NCBI RefSeq assembly: GCF_030440425.1
Contig: NZ_CP098023.1
Coordinates: forward strand, 434,001-498,000
Length of the DNA stretch: 64,000 bases
Direction: 5' to 3'
Origin: Microbulbifer sp. MI-G
GTDB taxonomy: Bacteria > Pseudomonadota > Gammaproteobacteria > Pseudomonadales > Cellvibrionaceae
Shown here: positions 39,757 through 49,810 of the stretch, in pieces
Layout: every line of letters starts with the position of its first letter
How positions within the stretch are numbered: position 1 is the first letter of the stretch
Made by a program: the position numbers and the translations under genes
Notes under the pieces: model-generated
The model's input: the letters and a program-made list of their open reading frames with translations, nothing else
Databases searched by the model: none
What the model was told of the DNA's origin: nothing

Positions 39757-40647
39757 ATGACAAAGACAGTTGCCTTCTTTGGACTTGGGCACATGGGCGC
39801 TCCCATGTCCTTCAACCTGCTGAAAGCGGGATTTCAGGTCAAGGGATACGATCCGGTCGGCGCCTCGCTTGACAGCGCGGGTAGTCGAGGTGTGGAGGTA
39901 TGTACCACCCCGCACCAGACTGTGGTGGGTGCAGACTTTATTGTCAGTATGCTGCCTCACAGTGCCGCGGTGGAGTCCCTGTATCTCCATGAGGAAAAAT
40001 TACTGGACCAGATCGCACCAGATACCCTGGTGATCGATTGTTCCACTATTTCTGCCACCAGTGCCAGGCACCTTCTGGCTGCAGCCAGAGACAAGGGGCT
40101 GCACGCCATAGAAGCGCCTGTATCCGGTGGCGTTGCCGGGGCCGTGGCCGGTACATTGAGTTTTATGTGTGGTGGTGACAGTCATGATGTGGAGCGGGCG
40201 CGGGAAATCCTTCGGCATATGGGAGTCAATATTTTCCATGCGGGCCCCGCCGGGTCTGGTCAGACTGCCAAGATCTGCAACAACATGCTCCTGGCTATCC
40301 ATATGATCGGCACAGCCGAGGCCCTGCAACTGGGGGTGGACAACGGACTGGACCCCAAAGTGCTCACAGAGATTATATCAAAAAGCTCCGGGGCCAATTG
40401 GTCTCTGCAAACCTATAATCCCTATCCGGGGGTGATGGAAAATGTACCCGCAAGTAATCAGTATGCGGGAGGGTTTATGGTGAAATTGATGTGCAAGGAC
40501 CTGGGCCTGGCACAGCGTGCTGCAACCGATAGTAAAAGCTATACACCACTGGGTTCACTGGCTCGCAACCTGTACGGGATACATAACCTGGCAGGGAGTG
40601 GAGAACTGGATTTCTCCAGTATTCAGCAACTTTTCCAACTGAAATAG
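39757..40647 (+). CDS. mmsB: 3-hydroxyisobutyrate dehydrogenase
   Basis: 296 aa; oxidises 3-hydroxyisobutyrate to methylmalonate semialdehyde, the MmsA substrate. N-terminal NAD site FFGLGHMGAPMSFNLLKAGF; substrate motif DAPVSGG-like EAPVSGGVAGAVAGTLSFMC; catalytic Lys in GSGQTAKICNNMLLA. GGAGAG lies four bases before the ATG. The rest of the valine pathway is not in the window. Confidence 0.95.
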   Translation: MTKTVAFFGLGHMGAPMSFNLLKAGFQVKGYDPVGASLDSAGSRGVEVCTTPHQTVVGADFIVSMLPHSAAVESLYLHEEKLLDQIAPDTLVIDCSTISATSARHLLAAARDKGLHAIEAPVSGGVAGAVAGTLSFMCGGDSHDVERAREILRHMGVNIFHAGPAGSGQTAKICNNMLLAIHMIGTAEALQLGVDNGLDPKVLTEIISKSSGANWSLQTYNPYPGVMENVPASNQYAGGFMVKLMCKDLGLAQRAATDSKSYTPLGSLARNLYGIHNLAGSGELDFSSIQQLFQLK

Positions 40648-41524
40648 CCGGGCAGTTTACTGCGGTCCAAACCTGTTACTGATACTGGTAACTCTGGTAA
40701 AGGGTGTCCCCGGCAGCGCAAATCGTTTGGTTTATCCGGCAATCATGAAAAGGGGTGCCTGAGATCTACTCGGTTGAAAGTGAAGCAGTTGATTGTACTC
40801 AAGCATGCTGATCGATTTTTTCCGTGTTTTCTGTCAATTCTGACCATGTGAAACCTCTTGCCAGTTCCCATTCTGAAAACAACCGGCAACTTGTTAAACT
40901 GACAGCAATCGGTCTCAGTTTATCTGTGCAGCGGGTTTTCTGCCATCGATGATACACAGAGAGAGTGGTTGGTTTTTCTACAGTAGTTGGCAAGTAAGCA
41001 GCTTGGAGTTTGGTTGTGCGCCATATGTCTGAACAGGGATATATATAGGTTGCCGTCAATTTCATATATCGGAGGGTTTTTATCAGCATTTTTTCATATT
41101 TTCCGGTTTGGTGATTATCGCGTTTCGCTATAGGTGCTGACATGGTGAACCGGATTTTTGGTAAACGTCACTGAATACAGTGAATGCTTGGTTTTTTGAA
41201 CCTCCTGAAATTGATAGTTGGTCAGAACTGACTGGTTATTAACAGTATAACCAGGCGGTAAATTGTATTTCAGTGTTCAAGATGGGAGCGTTGATTTTAT
41301 TCGGAAGTGAAGACTGCAAATTCATTCAGTAAACGAGAACTGTCTCTAATTAATCCCCCCTTAAAATGCATTAAAGTTTTTACAGGCAAAAAGTTTGCAG
41401 CGTGATTTTGCCTTTTTTGCACAAATGTCGAATTGTCATATTGAATAAGATATTTAAGTTAGTGCAAATATCCTAAAAATGTTGATCGCGTTCATTACAG
41501 GAGAACGCGCTTCAACATAAACCT

Positions 41525-41544
41525 ATCCATATAAGAATATGGAT
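41525..41544 (+). other. Hairpin in the leader of the subtilase gene
   Basis: Perfect 8-bp arms ATCCATAT and ATATGGAT around AAGA, ending four bases before the GGAG ribosome site. It may set mRNA stability or translation. The 0.9 kb before it (40648-41524) is AT-rich with no convincing gene; a GCGTTC/GAACGC inverted repeat lies around 41487-41508. Confidence 0.5.
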
Positions 41545-41560
41545 CATGGAGAAGAAAATA

Positions 41561-42955
41561 ATGAATATTCTCTCTAAGAAGTCTCTCAGGGCTGGTTTGA
41601 CGATGGCTGCAGTGGCAACCGGCCTTCTTTCTTATAGTGCTTATGCGGTTGAGCGCGATGCGGGCACTGATTTTTCCAATATGCCGCAGCGTATCATTGT
41701 GCAATATAAAGACACCAAGGTTCGTGACTGGGCCGGCCAGGCAGCTGCGCTTGCACAGCGGGGCGGCCATGGAATGACATACGTGCGCAGTTTGGCATTG
41801 GCGGACCGCCAGGTATACCGGTTGAATAAGCGCATGACGCCGGGACAATTAAAAAAGCTGGAATTGACATTGGAGGCGGATCCAAATGTCCTTGCTGTTG
41901 AAGAGGATGTACTGATGCAGCCACAATTTATACCGAATGACACTTTTTACAATGTGCAGTGGCATTACTTCGAGGCCGTCGGCGGTATCAATCTTCCTCC
42001 AGCGTGGGATAAACAAACGGGGGCCGGTGTCACCGTAGCTGTGCTGGATACCGGTTATGTCTTCCACTCAGATCTCCACGCCAATATATTGCCAGGCTAC
42101 GACTTTATCAGTGATGTTTTTGTGGCCAATGATGGCAATGGGCGTGATCCGGATGCCAGCGATCCGGGGGATTGGGTGAACGCCAACGAGTGCGGCCCTT
42201 TTAATCCACCGCAATTCCGGCCCAGCAGTTGGCATGGTACCCATGTTTCCGGCACCATCGCCGCTGTAACCAACAACAATCAGGGTGTGGCTGGTGTCGC
42301 CTTCGATGCAGAAGTGGTTCCGGTGCGGGTACTGGGCAAGTGCGGTGGTTTTCTCTCGGATATTGCCGACGGTATTGTCTGGGCATCTGGTGGCAGTGTA
42401 AGTGGTGTACCGGCTAATGCCAACCCCGCCCAGGTGATCAACATGAGCCTTGGGGGCGGCGGCGCTTGCGGTTCCACCTATCAAAGTGCCATCAATACAG
42501 CCGTGGCCAATGGCACCACCGTGGTAGTCAGTGCGGGCAACAGCAATGCGAATGCATCCGGTTTTCGACCGGCAAACTGTGCCAATGTGATAGCCGTTGC
42601 TGCGACCGAGCGCTTTGGAGCCCGCGCTTACTACTCTAACTTTGGTGCCACCGTAGATGTCAGTGCGCCAGGGGGAGATGTGGCCTTCAATCCTACCCAC
42701 GGAGTCGCTTCAACCCTGAACGACGGCCAGACCAGTCCGGGCAATGAGAACTATGTGTACTACCAGGGCACCTCTATGGCGGCACCCCATGTATCCGGTA
42801 CTGCTGCGCTTATGTACGCCAAGAATGGTGGCCTCACACCAGTGCAGGTCGAAAATATCCTGCAGCTCACCGCCCGTCCCCTGCCCGGTCCCTGTACCGG
42901 TGGCTGTGGTGCTGGCATTATTGATGCCAATGCTGCAATCGATGCCGTACCCTAG
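41561..42955 (+). CDS. Exported subtilisin-family (S8) serine protease
   Basis: 464 aa from ATG 41561, preferred because GGAG lies eight bases upstream; ATG 41546 is an alternative. Signal peptide (MNILSKKSLRAGLTMAAVAT, cleavage near SAYA), an I9-like propeptide (about 40-120) and a catalytic domain with Asp163 (VAVLDTGY), His228 (SWHGTHVSGTIAA) and Ser405 (GTSMAAPHVSGTAAL). The C-terminal CTGGCGAG cysteine pair is close to the end and no secretion domain follows. Probably a secreted scavenging protease. Stand-alone gene. Confidence 0.95.
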   Translation: MNILSKKSLRAGLTMAAVATGLLSYSAYAVERDAGTDFSNMPQRIIVQYKDTKVRDWAGQAAALAQRGGHGMTYVRSLALADRQVYRLNKRMTPGQLKKLELTLEADPNVLAVEEDVLMQPQFIPNDTFYNVQWHYFEAVGGINLPPAWDKQTGAGVTVAVLDTGYVFHSDLHANILPGYDFISDVFVANDGNGRDPDASDPGDWVNANECGPFNPPQFRPSSWHGTHVSGTIAAVTNNNQGVAGVAFDAEVVPVRVLGKCGGFLSDIADGIVWASGGSVSGVPANANPAQVINMSLGGGGACGSTYQSAINTAVANGTTVVVSAGNSNANASGFRPANCANVIAVAATERFGARAYYSNFGATVDVSAPGGDVAFNPTHGVASTLNDGQTSPGNENYVYYQGTSMAAPHVSGTAALMYAKNGGLTPVQVENILQLTARPLPGPCTGGCGAGIIDANAAIDAVP

Positions 42956-43041
42956 GGGGTGCCACAGGCTAGGACCGTCAAAATACCGGACAGCACTGCC
43001 GGATGTCGACCCTAACTGGAGAAGTGATACTCTATCGGTAT

Positions 43042-43062
43042 AAGGGGCGCTATGCGCCCCTT
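43042..43062 (+). terminator. Terminator of the subtilase gene
   Basis: Nine-bp stem AAGGGGCGC/GCGCCCCTT with a TAT loop followed by a short T-rich tail, 87 bp after the stop. Confidence 0.75.
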
Positions 43063-43444
43063 TCTGTCTCTCTTGCTTCCTTTCTGGTCGGCGTTTGCTC
43101 TTGGGACAACAGCGTCAGATGGCTGGGTGGGATGGTCAAAATAGGAAATGGAATAGGTTGTCTCTTTAAGGGATAGAAAACGGATATGCACAGAACTTTT
43201 TGCAAGACCACAGCTTTCTATCCGCAAAAGAGCAGGATGGCCTGATACTACTCACACGATCCTTACCAGGAAGCTTGTGATGCGGGGTTTCTGTCTGGCG
43301 CGTAGTCTTTATATTCTCAAACTGTTTTTGAGTCAGCCTGTGGTGTCTGAATTTTAGTAAGAAACCGGTGATAGATGGGAGTCCTGTTTGTCGATATAGG
43401 GGTTTATTTCAAGTGCAGCACATGAAAATGAATGCGCAGCCGTG

Positions 43445-43735
43445 CACTTGTTCACAGAGCAAGGGATCGCGGGCTGATTTTCACCGGGTTAACGTCGAGT
43501 TGTGGGCAATGATACTCACGGCAGATCCGTGCGAGCGCTTGAGCGACAGACGGGTGCATACCGTTACATTGTTTTTAGAGTGCGGAAAAAATTCTCCGAT
43601 GAAGGCGGTTTGAAAGGCCTCGATTGCTCTGTAGTGCTCAGGGCGCCTCCACCTGGCAATACAAGGGCTTCTCCCAGGGAGAATTTGCCGAGCAACGCCT
43701 TCCCTGGATGCCAATACGTAAAGGTGATACGCCCC
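43445..43735 (+). pseudogene. Possible IS630-family transposase remnant
   Basis: Joined frames give VELWAMILTADPCERLSDRR, then VFRVRKKFSDEGGLKGL and RAPPPGNTR, reminiscent of the N-terminal helix-turn-helix of IS630 transposases (RAxILLxAD, TVxRVRKRFVEEGL, PPPG). The frames are broken and no catalytic part is present. The rest of 42956-43744 shows only the terminator. Confidence 0.35.
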
Positions 43736-43744
43736 GGTGAGACA

Positions 43745-44824
43745 CTAATCGGCTTTCGGTTTTGGCCGTTCCAAAAACTCTTCCGGGTGGACAAACTCCC
43801 GCATAAAGATCTCCCAGAAGGCGAGAAACAGTGCCGCGAGTAGCGGGCCTATGGCAAACCCACTGATGCCAAACATAAACAGGCCACCCACTGTTGAGAA
43901 CAGTACGAGATAGTCCGGAAGCTTGGTATCCCGCCCCACAAGAATCGGGCGCAGCAGATTGTCCACCAGGCTGATAACGGTGAGTCCATAGGCGAGCAAT
44001 ATGGTAGCTTTTACCGGCTCGCCAATGGCATAAAGATAGATGGCCGCCGGAAACCAGATAAGGGCAGCGCCAACAGCCGGCAATAGGGATAGCAGGGTCA
44101 TCAATACACCCCACAACAAAGGTGCAGGGAGACCGAGTACCCAGAAAATAATGCCACCCAGTGTGCCCTGGGTGACGGCAACAACCAGATTCCCTTTGAT
44201 TGTAGCGCGGGTGACTTCGGCGAACTTGGCCAGTAGCAGGTGTTCGCGCGCATCGCCCAGGGGCAGTGCGTGGATAATCAGATTGACCAGCCTTTCGCCA
44301 TCGCGAATTAAGAAGAAGGTCAAGTAGAGCATTAACCCCAGCATGACAAAAAAGTTGACGGTGTTTTGTCCCACTTCAATAGCATTTTTGGCGACGATGC
44401 TGCCGGCATTCATAATGCCGCCAAGCAAACGCTGTTTGGCCACTTCGATATCCACACCGATGCTCTCGAGTGTGGTGTTGAGCCTCGGGAAGGCGCTGCG
44501 GATCTGCTCTAGGGATTTGGAGATATCAATCTGCCCTTCCTGTACCTTTTGGTACAGGCTAACCGCCTCGTTGATAAATGAGGTGGCCACCACAAGCACC
44601 GGTATTACCAGCAGGACAACACACATCAGCAGAGTCAACAATGCCATGGCATTGGGGGAATTGGGAAAACGCCCCATCAGGTAGCGGTACACCGGATAAA
44701 AAATCAGGGCAATGGCGCAGGCCCAGAAAATCGGTGTGAAAAAGGGTTTCACAAGCAGCAGAAAGGCCACTGTCACCAATAGCAAAGATAAGATGAATGA
44801 ACGTTTTTCGAGCTTTTCCTGCAC
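43745..44824 (-). CDS. AI-2E family transporter (PerM/YdiK-like)
   Basis: 359 aa multi-pass membrane protein. Paired hydrophobic segments flank a soluble loop (about 80-150, VSLYQKVQEGQIDISKSLEQ). The family hallmark region ITPxLVGR appears as LRPILVGRDTKLPDYLVLFS. Members are proposed to export autoinducer-2 or ions, without a settled substrate. GTG start. Single gene, convergent with nothing obvious on its 3' side. Confidence 0.9.
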   Translation of the reverse strand: MQEKLEKRSFILSLLLVTVAFLLLVKPFFTPIFWACAIALIFYPVYRYLMGRFPNSPNAMALLTLLMCVVLLVIPVLVVATSFINEAVSLYQKVQEGQIDISKSLEQIRSAFPRLNTTLESIGVDIEVAKQRLLGGIMNAGSIVAKNAIEVGQNTVNFFVMLGLMLYLTFFLIRDGERLVNLIIHALPLGDAREHLLLAKFAEVTRATIKGNLVVAVTQGTLGGIIFWVLGLPAPLLWGVLMTLLSLLPAVGAALIWFPAAIYLYAIGEPVKATILLAYGLTVISLVDNLLRPILVGRDTKLPDYLVLFSTVGGLFMFGISGFAIGPLLAALFLAFWEIFMREFVHPEEFLERPKPKAD

Positions 44825-44904
44825 CGGAAATCCCTCAGCCTGTGTGGTTGCCCTGTGGTTACAGGGCCTGATTTGTATTCTATATAATCAAAAGCGGGAG
44901 GGAT

Positions 44905-45615
44905 TTACCAGCGTCTGTAACCACAGGTATCCACGTGAAAACGGATGCTCTTATAAATGCCAAGGCCCATCTTCCACGGTCGGCCATTGCGGCGGTGGAT
45001 ATCCCTGAGTACCGGCACCAGTTGCTCTCGCGAGAAATTTTTCTTTGGGACTACATCCAGACCGCAGAAGAGCAGGTGCTTGCTGCCCTTTGAACCGCCC
45101 GCCTTGCGGTTGTAGCTGGCGGTGCGCCATCCGGACAGGACAGTCACCGGACCGATACGCGGTACTATTTCCTGCCGGATGACTTTCAGGGTATCCACTA
45201 CGGTTTTCCAGTATTCCTCCGGAGGGATGGCGAAGGGGGGTTCGTTCAAATCCCGCCAGTCACTGCCCTGGCGCAACAGCTCAAATGGCGATACGACCTT
45301 GTGTACCTGATTTGCCTGCAGAAAAACTTTCAGCCTGGAAAACAGATGCCGGTTGTTGCCCTGCTTGAGGAAACGGGTGAAGGCTCTTTCCGAGGCTGCT
45401 GGATAGCCCTGAATATCGTACACATTCGGGATTTCAAGTAGCGGCAGTAAGTCTATGGGGTTGATCACCCGATCTCCCAGTTCGCGCATTCTGTCAAAAG
45501 TGGCAAACAACAGGATAATAGTGGCGACAATCAGAATGGCGCCGGTGAGAATGATCCGGCGCCGCCGGCTCTGACGTTTAATCGGATTGCGGTCCTTATT
45601 TTCCTGAAAAATCAT
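44905..45615 (-). CDS. Membrane-anchored M15-type peptidase, copy 1
   Basis: 236 aa. A basic cytoplasmic start is followed by one membrane helix (about 22-43) and a periplasmic domain. The zinc-site pattern is present: KHLLFCGLDV (His and Asp seven apart) and FHVDTCGYRRW, resembling peptidase M15_3 relatives that cut D-Ala cross-links or stem peptides. A cysteine sits where glycine or arginine is common. The next gene upstream is a paralogue, 16 bp away. Confidence 0.8.
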   Translation of the reverse strand: MIFQENKDRNPIKRQSRRRRIILTGAILIVATIILLFATFDRMRELGDRVINPIDLLPLLEIPNVYDIQGYPAASERAFTRFLKQGNNRHLFSRLKVFLQANQVHKVVSPFELLRQGSDWRDLNEPPFAIPPEEYWKTVVDTLKVIRQEIVPRIGPVTVLSGWRTASYNRKAGGSKGSKHLLFCGLDVVPKKNFSREQLVPVLRDIHRRNGRPWKMGLGIYKSIRFHVDTCGYRRW

Positions 45616-45631
45616 GGAGGGCGCTCACCAG

Positions 45632-46312
45632 TTACCAGATACGGTAGCCACAGGTGTCGATATGAAAACGTATGCCGTCACCGAGGCCCAGACCGAAAAG
45701 GCTTTCCGGCCCGAGCTGCGCGTGCAGGGTACGTAACTCTTCCATCAGTTCACGGTGGCCGAAATGGGATTTCGGTATCAGGTCGAGGCCGCAAAAGTTC
45801 CGGTGTCGGGCTTTGTCGCTGTGTTCCAGTTTGCGGTTGTAGTCATCGGTGCGAAAGGCAGAGATCACGTGCACCGGGCCGATCAGAGGCTGCACTTTGT
45901 CTCGCAGCAGCGCCAGGGTACCCACTATATTGTGCCATTGTTCCCGCGGGGGTATGGCGTAGGGCGGCTCCCTGAGTTCGAGCCAGCCACTGCCCTGGCG
46001 CAACAGATTGTGTATCGGGGTAATATCGTCAACGCCATGGGTTGCGAGGAAATGCTCCAGGGCATTCACCCGCTCCCGGTTATTGCCGCTCTGCAGAAAG
46101 CTGTTGAAGCTTTTCAAGGTGGCGATACGGTGCCCTTTCAGCTGTTCATAGGGTTTTTCCTGGGATTTCAAATATAAGAACAGCCACAGGGCCAGTAGAA
46201 CCGCGGCCAACACCAGACTCAGACAGCCCACTACTGCGGGGTGTACCCGTCTTCCCGGAGACTGGTATGGATAGGTTGCCCTTACACGGGTTACAGCATT
46301 GTCAGTAGACAT
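45632..46312 (-). CDS. Membrane-anchored M15-type peptidase, copy 2
   Basis: 226 aa from ATG 46310-46312 (MSTDNAVTRV); an upstream in-frame TTG would add 33 residues. One membrane helix (VVGCLSLVLAAVLLALWLF) and a periplasmic domain with the same organisation as copy 1: LLRQGSGWLELREPPYAIPP, HRNFCGLDLIP and FHIDTCGYRIW. The twin arrangement and 16-bp spacing show a tandem duplication. Probable peptidoglycan peptidase; substrate unproven. Confidence 0.8.
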   Translation of the reverse strand: MSTDNAVTRVRATYPYQSPGRRVHPAVVGCLSLVLAAVLLALWLFLYLKSQEKPYEQLKGHRIATLKSFNSFLQSGNNRERVNALEHFLATHGVDDITPIHNLLRQGSGWLELREPPYAIPPREQWHNIVGTLALLRDKVQPLIGPVHVISAFRTDDYNRKLEHSDKARHRNFCGLDLIPKSHFGHRELMEELRTLHAQLGPESLFGLGLGDGIRFHIDTCGYRIW

Positions 46313-46431
46313 GGAGTTGGTGTCTGCTCCGGTGCCAGGGGGCAGAGTCAGTGGTAATGGCGCCCGTCTCTTCGGCGCCTCTTTACTCACTATAGCCGTA
46401 AAATTCAACAAACCGGGGTATTGGGGCAGGC

Positions 46432-46464
46432 AAAAAAAAGCCCCGGACCTTGCAGTCAGGGGCT
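46432..46464 (-). terminator. pckA terminator
   Basis: On the minus strand AGCCCC pairs with GGGGCT followed by a run of eight T, 58 bp after the pckA stop codon. Confidence 0.85.
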
Positions 46465-46521
46465 GTGTTGCGCACTCAGTGGTTTGGAGGGGTCCGGAGG
46501 GACACTTCCAAGGGTGAGGGA

Positions 46522-48084
46522 TCAGGCTTTGGGGCCGGCGTTTTTGACTTCCTCACTGACGCTGAATTTCTCGATGTTTTCGGCGAACAGCCGAGCCAGT
46601 TTACCCGCCTGGTCGTCGTACGCCGCCCAGTCGTCCCAGGCTTTGCGTGGGTTCAGGTAGGCGTTATCCACACCGGGCACTTCCAGCGGAATATCCAGAT
46701 TCAGGATATCCAGGTGCTCGGTGGCGACGTCTTCCAGTGCACCGCTCTGGATAGCGGCCACGACGGCACGGGTTACGGGGATTGGGAAGCGTTTACCATT
46801 GTCACCGGAACCGCCGGTCCAACCGGTATTCACCAAGTATACTCTAGCGCCGGAATCCTCGATACGCTTCATCAGCAGATCGGCATATTCCCGCGGCGGG
46901 CGCGGCATAAAGGGGGCCCCAAAGCAGGTGGAGAATGTCGGGTGGATCCCGGCTTCCGCACCGAGTTCGGTAGAGCCGACGCGAGCGGTGTAACCGGACA
47001 GGAAATGGTAGGCAGCTGCCTCTTTGGACAGGATAGCGACAGGGGGCAGCACGCCGGATACATCGCAGGTCAGGAAGATCACATTCTCTGGCTCGCCGGC
47101 GCGGTTTTCCAGCTGGCGCATTTCCACATGCTCCAACGGATAGGAACAGCGGCCGTTTTCAGTAAGGCTGGTATCGCTGTAATCAGCGGTGCCGGCCGTG
47201 TTGGTGACCACATTCTCAACAATGGCGCCGAAGCGGATGGCATTCCAGATGACCGGCTCGTTTTTGCGGCTCAGGTCGATTGTCTTGGCGTAGCAGCCTC
47301 CCTCCATATTGAAAACGGCGCCCTTGGCCCAGCCGTGTTCATCGTCGCCGATCAGGTAGCGCGCCGGATCGGCGGAGAGTGTGGTTTTGCCGGTACCGGA
47401 CAGACCGAAGAACAGGCAGGTATCACCGTTTTTGCCCACATTGGCGGCGCAGTGCATGGGCATCACATCTTTTTCCGGCAACAGGAAATTCTGTACGGAA
47501 AACATGGCTTTCTTCATTTCACCGGCGTAACGCATGCCCGCCAGCAGCACTTTGCGCTGACCGAAGTTGATGATCACGCAGCCCTCTGAGTTGGTACCGT
47601 CGCGCTCGGGGTCGCAGGAAAAATGGGGGGCGTGCAGAATGAGCCACTCTTCCTTGCCTTTGGGGTTGTACTTCTGCGTACGGATAAACATATTGCGGCC
47701 GAACAGGTTGTGCCAGGCGGTCTGGGTGGTGACCACAACCGGCAGATAGTGGTCTTCGTCCTGGCCCACATGCAACTGCTGTACAAAGCTGCTGCCGCCG
47801 GCAACAAATGCCTCTACGCGATCCCAGAGGGCGTCGAATTTGTCCTGAGGGAACGGACGGTTGATATTGCCCCAGGCAATGCTCTCGGCAGTGGAGGGCT
47901 CTTCCACCACAAAGCGGTCCGCCGGTGAGCGGCCGGTGCGGGTGCCGGTTTCAGTGACCAGTGCGCCTGTGTCGGATAGCTTGCCCTCGCCGCGTGTCAG
48001 AGCCTGCTCTACCAGTTGTGCTGGCGAAAGGTTCTTGAAAACCAGCGCGGTGTCGTCGATCTGTGCCATGCGTCGATTACCCAT
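46522..48084 (-). CDS. pckA: Phosphoenolpyruvate carboxykinase (ATP)
   Basis: 520 aa gluconeogenic enzyme converting oxaloacetate and ATP to phosphoenolpyruvate. Motifs: [11 protein letters not shown], the kinase-1a loop [14 protein letters not shown], the metal site [20 protein letters not shown] and [15 protein letters not shown] [10 protein letters not shown]. Start is uncertain: MGNRRM or MAQIDDT five codons later, neither with a strong ribosome site. Stand-alone gene with its own terminator. Confidence 0.97.
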   Translation of the reverse strand: MGNRRMAQIDDTALVFKNLSPAQLVEQALTRGEGKLSDTGALVTETGTRTGRSPADRFVVEEPSTAESIAWGNINRPFPQDKFDALWDRVEAFVAGGSSFVQQLHVGQDEDHYLPVVVTTQTAWHNLFGRNMFIRTQKYNPKGKEEWLILHAPHFSCDPERDGTNSEGCVIINFGQRKVLLAGMRYAGEMKKAMFSVQNFLLPEKDVMPMHCAANVGKNGDTCLFFGLSGTGKTTLSADPARYLIGDDEHGWAKGAVFNMEGGCYAKTIDLSRKNEPVIWNAIRFGAIVENVVTNTAGTADYSDTSLTENGRCSYPLEHVEMRQLENRAGEPENVIFLTCDVSGVLPPVAILSKEAAAYHFLSGYTARVGSTELGAEAGIHPTFSTCFGAPFMPRPPREYADLLMKRIEDSGARVYLVNTGWTGGSGDNGKRFPIPVTRAVVAAIQSGALEDVATEHLDILNLDIPLEVPGVDNAYLNPRKAWDDWAAYDDQAGKLARLFAENIEKFSVSEEVKNAGPKA

Positions 48085-48352
48085 GAAAGTTGGAGACTAA
48101 AAAACAAGGGCCGCCAGGAATTTTGGACAGCCAGGCAAAATTTGGGGGGCGCATTATGGCAAAATTCAAAATAGGCGGGTAGCAAATGCCAGTATTTTCT
48201 GCGGATTCGCGGTGCAGTTGTCTTAAAATGAGCACTTTCTATTCTTGTTATTTATGAACTTCTTGCCCATTATTTGGTTTTTGAATTTTGATGGCATGCT
48301 TGCAGCGCATGCCACCCCATTGTGGGTGGCCTCCCTGTAAAGGCCGGCCCGC

Positions 48353-49231
48353 TCAGTGCAGGGTATGGGGTGGTGCATTGAGCAGCACTTCGATCTGGTC
48401 TCGGTCAAAATGGTAGCGGGCATTGCAAAACTGACAATTTGTAACGATTTCTCCGTTCTGCTCATCCAACAGCTTGTACAGATCCCCGGCGCCCAGAGAT
48501 ACCAGTGCCCTGGCGCTGCGTTCCCGCGAGCAGCTGCATTTGAAGCGAATTGTGTCCGTGCCCAGGCTTGCGGGCTTTAATTGGTGGAACAGGCGGTGAA
48601 TCAGTTCGCGGTGTGGGAGCGTGTATAGTTCACGGGCAGTCACGGAGTCGGCCAGATGCCGGGCGGTTTCCCAAGCGTCACGGTTCTCCTCGGCGGAGGC
48701 GGCATTATTACCCGGCAGTACCTGTAGCATAATACCACCCGCTTGGTTTCCGTCGCATTCCAGCCAGAAGCGCGTGTCCAGTTGCTCCGACTGGGTGAAG
48801 TAGTCTTGCAGGCATCCGGCCAGATCCCCCTGTTCCATGGGCACCACGCCCTGGTAGCGCTCACCGCGCTTGGGTTCCAGAGTTATGGTCAGGGCACTGT
48901 GGGCACCGATCAGTTCCCGCAGGCCGGCCTGACCTGCAATCGGTGCACCCTCAGTGATGCGCGCTATGCCGCGCAGATCGCTGTGATGGGTGCATTCCGC
49001 CATGATCAGTGAAACTCGCCCCTTGCCGCGGGCCTGCAGGCTCAGCAAGCCGTCAAATTTCAGGGTGGTGGAGAGCAGGCAGGCGGCTGCGAGAAATTCC
49101 CCCAACAGGCGTGCCACCGGCGCCGGCAGGGGGTTGTTTTCCAGTACCGCCCGGTAGGCCTCAGAAAGGGTCACCACCTGCCCGCGAATATCGTGTTGGG
49201 AGAGGATAAAACGCTCCAGTTGGTCGGACAT
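48353..49231 (-). CDS. hslO: Hsp33 redox-regulated chaperone
   Basis: 292 aa cytosolic holdase activated by oxidative unfolding. The C-terminal zinc switch is intact: FKCSCSRERS (CxC) and NCQFCNARYHF (CxxC). N-terminal core: QLERFILSQHDIRGQVVTLS and GLLSLQARGKGRVSLIMAEC. A GCCACCC/GGGTGGC hairpin lies after the stop at 48311-48330. hslR, the partner heat-shock gene, is 2.5 kb away on the same strand. Confidence 0.96.
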   Translation of the reverse strand: MSDQLERFILSQHDIRGQVVTLSEAYRAVLENNPLPAPVARLLGEFLAAACLLSTTLKFDGLLSLQARGKGRVSLIMAECTHHSDLRGIARITEGAPIAGQAGLRELIGAHSALTITLEPKRGERYQGVVPMEQGDLAGCLQDYFTQSEQLDTRFWLECDGNQAGGIMLQVLPGNNAASAEENRDAWETARHLADSVTARELYTLPHRELIHRLFHQLKPASLGTDTIRFKCSCSRERSARALVSLGAGDLYKLLDEQNGEIVTNCQFCNARYHFDRDQIEVLLNAPPHTLH

Positions 49232-49327
49232 AGGTCGAGTGCCTCGGTATAAAACCGGGGGATTTTAGCGGCGGGCCTGCTTGAATGGTAGACGCCGGAT
49301 GGGCGCGCAGGGTATACCCTTTGGCTT

Positions 49328-49780
49328 CTAGTCGCAGCGTTGTGCGATCTCATGGCTGAGTTTCTTTGCCATTTGCTGGCGTTCGCGCTCGCTGTAGCGC
49401 ACTTCCCGACCGTTTTCATCGATAAAGGCCACGCGCCCGTTGAGGGCATTCAGGCGCTGGCGCGCCTGCTGGCAGATACGCTTGAGTGCACGCTGCCGCG
49501 CTTGCTGTTGCTGTTGCTGTTGCTGTTGTCTGTGCTGTGCGTACTCGCGCTCAATATCATGGGGCCGGCGGCCCTCGGCAGATCTCTGAGTCCTGTTGCC
49601 GTCGATGGAGTTGATGGGCTCGAGTTTGTCGGAGATATCCTGAGCCTGTGTCTCCACTGGTGGCCGGTCGCTAAAATACACACGGCCATCCTCGTCGACC
49701 CAGCGATACAGTTCACCGGCCGCGGCACCCATGGCCAGCAGCAGGCTGGCGCAGGCCATGCCCCATTGCGCAGTGTTCAT
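49328..49780 (-). CDS. DUF4124 domain protein with polyglutamine tract
   Basis: 150 aa from ATG 49778-49780. Signal peptide (MNTAQWGMACASLLLAMGAA), then the DUF4124 strand pair GELYRWVDEDGRVYFSDRPP common in periplasmic proteins of this group. A run of nine Gln (about 84-92, CAG/CAA repeats) leads into a basic coiled-coil-like segment. Two Cys lie in the mature part. Function unknown; probably periplasmic. Confidence 0.8.
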   Translation of the reverse strand: MNTAQWGMACASLLLAMGAAAGELYRWVDEDGRVYFSDRPPVETQAQDISDKLEPINSIDGNRTQRSAEGRRPHDIEREYAQHRQQQQQQQQQARQRALKRICQQARQRLNALNGRVAFIDENGREVRYSERERQQMAKKLSHEIAQRCD

Positions 49781-49810
49781 GGTGCCTTGCGGATTCACAG
49801 TCTTGGAGCC

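Noticed and set aside
40799..41143. Leftward ORF of 114 codons between mmsB and the subtilase
   Set aside because: No ribosome site, no domain and unusual composition; likely chance.
46450..47589. Long rightward ORF opposite pckA
   Set aside because: It lies wholly antisense to the conserved pckA gene; its codon pattern is the shadow of that GC-rich frame and no motif or ribosome site supports it.
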